From: Thermoplasmatota archaeon | Lineage (GTDB): Archaea > Thermoplasmatota > Thermoplasmata > UBA10834 | Direction of reading: 5' to 3' | Length of the DNA: 22,048 bases | Assembly (NCBI GenBank): GCA_022848805.1 | Contig: JAJISI010000006.1 | Location: 1-22,048 of the forward strand | Shown: in pieces, positions 21,601 through 22,048 of the stretch | Numbering within the stretch: the first letter of the stretch is position 1 | How the letters are laid out: every line of letters begins with the position of its first letter | Program-made: the position numbers and the translations under genes | Notes under the pieces: generated by a model | What the model was told of the DNA's origin: nothing | The model's database searches: none | What the model saw: only the letters and a program-made list of their open reading frames with translations

Positions 21601-22048
21601 CTCCTAGCTCGAAGTCCTCAGGACCGTGTCCAGGTGCGATGTGCACAACCCCTGTGCTCTCCGCTGTCACGCTCTCCAGAGGAAGTACTGTGTGAACCCA
21701 CTCACCGGCTACACTCTGCTGGTAAGGAACCAGATCGCTCAATGGATGGCTATAATGCTGTCCCACCAGCTCGGCACCCTTCACGGTCTCAAGCACCTTC
21801 AAGTCATCGATCTGGGCAAGGTCCTTCAACTCATCGACCTTCTCCTCGAGGAGGATAAGCGTCTCCTCGGTGGTGCCCCTCCTGACACGGATGCGTGCGT
21901 ATGTGAAGTCCGGGTGAACCGCCGAGGCGAGGTTGCCAGGGATCGTCCAGGGCGTGGTCGTCCAGACCAGGAGATACTCCCCAGGTTGCTCGACGATCGG
22001 AAACTTGACGTATATGGATGGGTCCGTTTCGTCCCAGTACTCTATCTC
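18659..22048 (-). CDS. ileS: Isoleucyl-tRNA synthetase with C-terminal helix-hairpin-helix and DUF835 domains, 5' partial
   Basis: 1129 residues are visible; the N-terminus lies beyond the right edge, and the frame is open to the last base. The class I synthetase charges tRNA-Ile. The editing domain shows LVWTTTPWTIPGNLA and VVHIAPGHGPEDFELG. The catalytic part has WRCKKPIIYRITDQWFLKV, RDWCISRQRFWGTPIPIW, zinc Cys pairs and the signature loop as AMSKS (in place of KMSKS). The anticodon-binding region follows. Unusually, the protein continues with a helix-hairpin-helix-like segment (about 865-923, VPGITMDKAIRLFDAGYSS and VEGVTKLDAKRVY), a 58-residue acidic Pro/Ala/Glu linker and a complete DUF835 domain (about 982-1129, with SYLVEEDKPETSYNLF, CITRNYPAKIR, PIVWLSNVG, VLLDGLEYLI and LLEREVDH). 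DUF835 is best known from archaeal sensor kinases. There is no stop or frameshift between the parts. Confidence 0.95.
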   Translation of the reverse strand, partial: EIEYWDETDPSIYVKFPIVEQPGEYLLVWTTTPWTIPGNLASAVHPDFTYARIRVRRGTTEETLILLEEKVDELKDLAQIDDLKVLETVKGAELVGQHYSHPLSDLVPYQQSVAGEWVHTVLPLESVTAESTGVVHIAPGHGPEDFELGVEFGLEPFSPVGEDGSYTDEVGEHLAGRNVKEANDLVMSDLVEKGAMFHQGMITHRYGHCWRCKKPIIYRITDQWFLKVTDFKDDLVSANNKVKWYPDWAGSGRQNDWIVNARDWCISRQRFWGTPIPIWTCACGNVRVISSIDELREANGYTEGMDIHRPWIDKLTFTCEKCQQTMTRVPDVLDVWFDAGVCSWASLGYPAVKDDFDKWWPSEWITEGHDQTRGWFYSQLVTGTLAFGKSPYNSVLMHGWALTPEGEAMSKSDGKVVDPVGVINTLGADSVRFYILKANAPWEDVQFQEEGVKAANRTLNILWNVYKFAALYMSIDKFNPMTKKLEQIRDSMKAEDLWMISKLEVLKRDVTEAMEVYELHKAIRAIDSLVVEDLSRWYVKLVRDRLWKEGDDVDKNVAFKVLHEALSTCSSLLAPITPHMSEAMHLNLDRREESVHMVEWPTSNPKWIDEDLDKGMDVVREISEVVARIRQESNINLRWPLRRIIVRPRSDEVGDALVQLKEPLLSQNNIKSIQMVQAGEEWDEMILSVVPNPNAIGKVYRQWSSKIAVLLRNRPAKAIKAGIDKGEYSLGIEGQLVKILPNMVSFTSTLPPDVISAEFSEGIVYLDLEETPALEAEGFAREVIRRIQQMRKDMKLQVEEFIRVEVECSRKLGSAIETWREHISRETRARRFEVAESPRGEYIVEWNVAGESFLVGITSLKMKESLDVLTTVPGITMDKAIRLFDAGYSSIESLEAAGQEDFALVEGVTKLDAKRVYDNFHKGESAPEGPQAARSATQEAAARSGSAHGQPEEAFKDESPQEPPEDAAPEAPATPARELERSFSYLVEEDKPETSYNLFMSALEKGVKGYCITRNYPAKIRSKFDLKDVPIVWLSNVGRDNAIRPKDLEKLSLSLEQFLSQPDGGIVLLDGLEYLITNNNFITVLRLIQSLRDQVAINQSILLIAVNRSTLESHQLNLLEREVDHTFTS

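Overview
The window reads as a piece of an archaeal chromosome. Evidence includes SRP54, TrmY, the RNA polymerase subunit E'/Spt4/S24e/S27ae block, a GTP-dependent dephospho-CoA kinase, archaeal-type TATA boxes, GGAGG/GGTGA ribosome binding sites and an intron-containing tRNA. A DUF835 domain, a COG1340 coiled-coil protein and several winged-helix/RecA-like signalling proteins suggest the Thermoplasmatota broadly. The phosphomevalonate dehydratase genes argue against Thermoplasmatales proper, which are known to use a different mevalonate branch. This placement is inference; the species cannot be named.

Left edge (1-2500). A partial HUH (rolling-circle type) replication initiator gene, open to the left edge and lacking a good start codon, abuts the 3' end of tRNA-Ala(CGC). 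This looks like one end of an integrated plasmid or virus. purB follows, on the same strand as the tRNA.

2500-10000. A winged-helix regulator faces the srp54-trmY operon. Upstream of srp54, a minus-strand TATA box, a long interrupted hairpin and a T7 tract suggest a small RNA. A COG1340 coiled-coil gene diverges from a coupled pair of RecA/KaiC-fold genes, the first without a P-loop and the second with one. Next come a three-zinc-ribbon protein (preceded by a seven-residue upstream ORF), a second winged-helix regulator paralogous to the first, and a convergent Lys/Ala/Glu-rich coiled-coil protein.

10000-15500. Two adjacent stand-alone RAM (Lrp/AsnC effector) domain genes come first; the first appears to start at ACG. 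They are followed by a membrane pyrophosphatase of predicted K+-independent type, then the rpoE-spt4-dephospho-CoA kinase-rps24e-rps27ae operon and a small membrane protein.

15500-22048. A DMT/EamA transporter precedes a tRNA-Arg(CCG) that appears to carry two introns, one at 37/38 and one in the T-loop at 59/60. Then comes a two-gene phosphomevalonate dehydratase unit whose small subunit is fused to a Nudix hydrolase domain and also appears to start at ACG. The right edge is a 5'-truncated isoleucyl-tRNA synthetase on the minus strand whose C-terminus carries a helix-hairpin-helix-like segment, an acidic Pro/Ala-rich linker and a DUF835 domain.

The most notable points are the IleRS-DUF835 fusion, the double-intron tRNA-Arg, the two ACG starts with identical GGAGG-7-nt spacing, the dehydratase-Nudix fusion and the HUH Rep next to tRNA-Ala.
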